64,000 nt of DNA from Bog-257 sp963834135. Lineage in GTDB: Bacteria > Acidobacteriota > Terriglobia > Terriglobales > Acidobacteriaceae. A model generated the notes under the pieces. The model was not told the origin of the DNA. It searched no databases and was given only the letters and a program-made list of their open reading frames with translations. The stretch covers positions 1,082,427 through 1,146,426 of the forward strand of contig CAWIAN010000007.1 in the NCBI GenBank assembly GCA_963834135.1, read 5' to 3'. This document shows positions 61,481 to 64,000 of this stretch, one piece after another. The translations under genes were made by a program, and so were the position numbers. Numbering within the stretch: the stretch's first letter is position 1; each line of letters begins with the position of its first letter.

Positions 61481-62839
61481 CTAAAACCCAACTCTATCCG
61501 CCGTCCACGCGTACCGCTTCCTGCGTTGTCCATTTACGATCTTCGCTCCGATCACCACGCCGGCGGCCAACAATCCCACGCCGATCGCAATCTTCTTCAG
61601 CGATGGCATCGAGCACGTTTTTTGCGTTCTCGCGCCCTTGATGTGCTCCGGCAACACGCCCACGCCGACAATGCGCGCCGGAAGTTTCTGAATGCCGGGA
61701 ATGTTGACAATCGCTTTGAATTGCCACGGCGCCACTGCCGGCCCGGGATTGCGGAAAATCGCCTGCAATCCTTTGTGCGCGTTCACCTGCAAAAACTGAG
61801 TGACCATGGTAGGAAATTCACGGCGCCGCTGGATTCGCGCCAGCATCGCCTCGGTTACACGGCCTTCACGCAGGGGATCGGCCAGAAGATTCGCAGTGGC
61901 GACCGCGTCCTGAATCGCGAGGTTGATGCCCACGCCGCCGACCGGTGACATCGCATGCGCCGCATCGCCGATGCAAAGCAGTCCCGGCCGATGCCACTGC
62001 CGCAGACGGTTAATCTGGACAGAAAGCAACTTAACCTGGTCCCAGTCTTTCAGTTCCTCAACCCGGTCGCCGAGGAATGGGGCGATTTTGCCCACCCGAT
62101 TACGAAACGCTTCCAGGCCATCCTGCTGGATCTGTCCGAACCCGCCTTTGCGGATGATCATGGCGTTTTGCGAGTAGTCGCCGCGCGGAATCATGATGAG
62201 GGCTCCGCCGTAGTTGATGTTTCCGAAGAGCATTTCCGGATCGTTGCCAGTGCGGCTGAGGCGGAACCACAGCACATCGATGGGCACACCCTGTTCCAGC
62301 ACTTCGAAGTGTCCAGCCTGCCGGGTAAGCGAGTGACGGCCATCGCAGCCAATAACCAGGTCGGCGCGAATCTCCAGCATTCCCCCTGGAGTGTTCGCCA
62401 CGACTCCACAAATGCGGCCATCTTCCTTGATCAGGTCGACTGCCTCGTGCTCCATCTTCAGGTTGAACTCGGGGAATTGCCTGGCCTTGCCTGAAAGGAA
62501 GTCGAGAAAATCCCACTGAGGCATCAGCGCGACAAACTTGCAGTGCGTCGGCAGAGAGCTGAAGTCGCCGACACGGAAACGGTAGTCGCCAAAAACACCG
62601 CCAACTGAGGTGAGCTGTTGATGCGGAACCTTCAAGAAGTCGTCGAGGATGCCGAGTTCGTACAGAACCTCGAGCGTCGAGGGATGCACAGTGTCGCCTC
62701 GAAAGTCACGGAAAAAATCCTTGTGCTTCTCTAAAACCGTAACCTCTACCCCGGCTCGCGCCAGCAGGTAGCCGAGCATTACACCCGCAGGGCCGCCGCC
62801 CACAACACAACACGTGGTCCGCACACTTTCGTTAGCCAT
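61481..62839 (-). CDS. FAD-dependent monooxygenase with C-terminal membrane tail
   Basis: A 452-residue flavoprotein of the p-hydroxybenzoate hydroxylase/PHBH fold. The FAD dinucleotide motif is 'CCVVGGGPAGVMLGYLLARAGVEVTVLEKH', the DG motif is 'LVIGCDGRHSLTR' and the GD motif 'GLLCIGDAAHAMSPVGGVGINLAIQDA'. It resembles class A aromatic hydroxylases. The end carries 'LKKIAIGVGLLAAGVVIGAKIV' and a basic tail, a predicted C-terminal TM anchor not usual in this family. ATG at 62839 follows AGGGG. Substrate unknown; quinone or lipid-like substrates are suggested by the membrane tail. Confidence 0.9.
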   Translation of the reverse strand: MANESVRTTCCVVGGGPAGVMLGYLLARAGVEVTVLEKHKDFFRDFRGDTVHPSTLEVLYELGILDDFLKVPHQQLTSVGGVFGDYRFRVGDFSSLPTHCKFVALMPQWDFLDFLSGKARQFPEFNLKMEHEAVDLIKEDGRICGVVANTPGGMLEIRADLVIGCDGRHSLTRQAGHFEVLEQGVPIDVLWFRLSRTGNDPEMLFGNINYGGALIMIPRGDYSQNAMIIRKGGFGQIQQDGLEAFRNRVGKIAPFLGDRVEELKDWDQVKLLSVQINRLRQWHRPGLLCIGDAAHAMSPVGGVGINLAIQDAVATANLLADPLREGRVTEAMLARIQRRREFPTMVTQFLQVNAHKGLQAIFRNPGPAVAPWQFKAIVNIPGIQKLPARIVGVGVLPEHIKGARTQKTCSMPSLKKIAIGVGLLAAGVVIGAKIVNGQRRKRYAWTADRVGF

Positions 62840-62992
62840 CAAATCACCCCTGAGTTCTTTGTTCGGGATTCAGTTTGTATCCGAGTCACGCAATCCTGTC
62901 TCGTTCCCCTTGGTAGTTTACTCGCGTAATCAGCGGTTCAGGCCCGGCACTCTGGAAATCATCTCCCACTGCAGATACTCTGTTAACGAACC

Positions 62993-64000
62993 ATGACCAT
63001 CCTCCTCACGCACGCCGCGCAATTGTTGACCCTGCGCGGGCCGGACGCCGCTCCCCGTCGCGGCGCACACATGTCTGACCTCGGAATCATCGCCGACGGA
63101 GCGGTTCTGATCGATGGCAAAACCATCGTCGCCGTCGGTCCCACCAGCGAAGTCGCGAAGCATGAACTGTTGAGCCAGCCGTCTGAGGAGATCGATTGTC
63201 ACGGCAAAATCGTGCTGCCGGGGTTTGTGGACTCTCACACTCATCCCGCTTTCACCGCTCCCCGTCTGGTCGACTTCGAGAAACGTATTGCCGGCGCAAG
63301 TTATGAGGAGATCGCCGCGGCCGGCGGCGGCATTCGCGCCAGCCTTCGCGGAGTACGTGAGTCGTCCCGAGAGCAACTCGCCTCCCACGTTCTGCATGCG
63401 TTCGACGAAATGGCGGCGCACGGTACTACCACGGTGGAAGCCAAGTCAGGCTACGGGCTGAGCGTCGAAGCCGAAATCAAGTCGCTCGAAGCCATCGCCG
63501 ACGCTGCTAAGCAGTGGCCGGGCTCGGCGGTTCCAACTCTGCTGGGCGCACACGTGGTTGCGCCCGAGTATCGCGACAATCCTGACGAATACGTGCGCAT
63601 CATTTGCGAAGAGATGGTTCCCACGGCGGCCAAGCGCAAGTTGGCAAGCTTTGTCGACGTCTTCTGCGAACGCGGGGCCTTCACCATGCAGCAGTCGCAA
63701 CGCATCTTGCGCGCTGCAGTCGCGCATGGGTTGGGAGTTCGAGTGCACGTCTGCCAGCTGACGCCCGCCGACCTCGCGCCGCTACTCGAGTTCCATCCCG
63801 CCTCACTCGATCATATGGATTTCGTGAGCGATGCCGATCTCACGGCGCTCGCGAAGAGCAACACGGTCGCGACTCTGCTGCCTGCGGCAAATTATTTTCT
63901 CGGGCTGCAATCGTTTCCTCCCGCGCGCAAGCTGATCGACGCGGGCGTCGCCGTCGCTGTCGCCACCGACTACAACCCCGGCACCTCGCCCACGCCGTCG
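62993..64000 (+). CDS. hutI: imidazolonepropionase, 3' truncated by window edge
   Basis: 336 codons of an amidohydrolase that opens the imidazolone ring in histidine degradation; full proteins are about 405-420 residues, so the end lies outside. Seen motifs are the metal site 'GFVDSHTHPAF', the conserved 'EAKSGYGLSVEAEIKSLEAI', 'LLGAHVVAPEY', 'SLDHMDFVSDADL', and 'VATDYNPGTSPTPS'. An N-terminal insert of about 12 residues ('PDAAPRRGAHMSDLG') is longer than usual. The start ATG at 62993 is followed directly by the family N-terminus. No other hut gene is inside the window. Confidence 0.94.
   Translation, partial: MTILLTHAAQLLTLRGPDAAPRRGAHMSDLGIIADGAVLIDGKTIVAVGPTSEVAKHELLSQPSEEIDCHGKIVLPGFVDSHTHPAFTAPRLVDFEKRIAGASYEEIAAAGGGIRASLRGVRESSREQLASHVLHAFDEMAAHGTTTVEAKSGYGLSVEAEIKSLEAIADAAKQWPGSAVPTLLGAHVVAPEYRDNPDEYVRIICEEMVPTAAKRKLASFVDVFCERGAFTMQQSQRILRAAVAHGLGVRVHVCQLTPADLAPLLEFHPASLDHMDFVSDADLTALAKSNTVATLLPAANYFLGLQSFPPARKLIDAGVAVAVATDYNPGTSPTPS

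Overview
The window is a chromosomal segment of a high-GC, Gram-negative bacterium, most probably an acidobacterium (Terriglobia/Koribacter-like). The lineage call is an inference from several family markers seen together: an ADOP-type duplicated permease, two PEP-CTERM proteins ending in VRRKL, a DUF2934 protein, large TonB-dependent receptors with a carboxypeptidase-regulatory-like N-terminus, many secreted TPR proteins, and a cytochrome c maturation set with a cysteine-type CcmE. No rRNA, tRNA, CRISPR array, prophage or transposase was seen.

Layout. 1-9.2 kb: an ADOP permease (cut by the window edge), a Tat-exported beta-carbonic anhydrase, a TPR protein, a histidine kinase whose membrane sensor looks like the plant/cyanobacterial ethylene-binding domain, a cupin, a purine permease and a PEP-CTERM protein. 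9.2-16.6 kb: glnE, icd, mdh, a convergent 2Fe-2S ferredoxin and a MerR regulator with a readable promoter/operator. 16.9-20.7 kb: DUF4126 and DUF3592 proteins and a minus-strand ccmEABCD operon. 20.8-32.5 kb: a receiver protein, a DUF2934 protein, two orphan MacB-like permeases, an acyltransferase, a second PEP-CTERM protein, a SPOR protein, a slipin/NfeD pair, a TPR protein and a small zinc-ribbon protein. 32.8-39.5 kb: a five-gene NAD(P)-linked [NiFe]-hydrogenase operon (hoxEFUYH-like) in which the diaphorase subunit HoxF is fused to a complete GltD/NfnB-like FAD/NADPH module. 39.7-46 kb: an OmpA-like protein, panD, and an ECF sigma/anti-sigma pair divergent from a TonB-dependent receptor. 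46-56.3 kb: a minus-strand surface-polysaccharide cluster with an ABC-2 exporter, three glycosyltransferase genes (one carrying three GT domains) and three methyltransferases. 56.4-58.3 kb: a second sigma/anti-sigma operon. 58.4-64 kb: secreted hypotheticals, a Nudix hydrolase, an acetyltransferase, a short minus-strand unit with a small ORF, a membrane-tailed flavoprotein monooxygenase and the start of hutI.

How the genes fit together. The hydrogenase is the strongest candidate for new biology. Its flavoprotein predicts one NADH site and one NADPH site in a single chain, so the complex could couple H2 to both pyridine nucleotide pools or bifurcate electrons. The ccm operon supplies heme for c-type cytochromes. 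The polysaccharide cluster assembles and exports a decorated glycan. The two sigma/anti-sigma modules probably control envelope functions. One anti-sigma factor has a periplasmic sensor that appears to derive from an HNH nuclease with its catalytic histidine lost.
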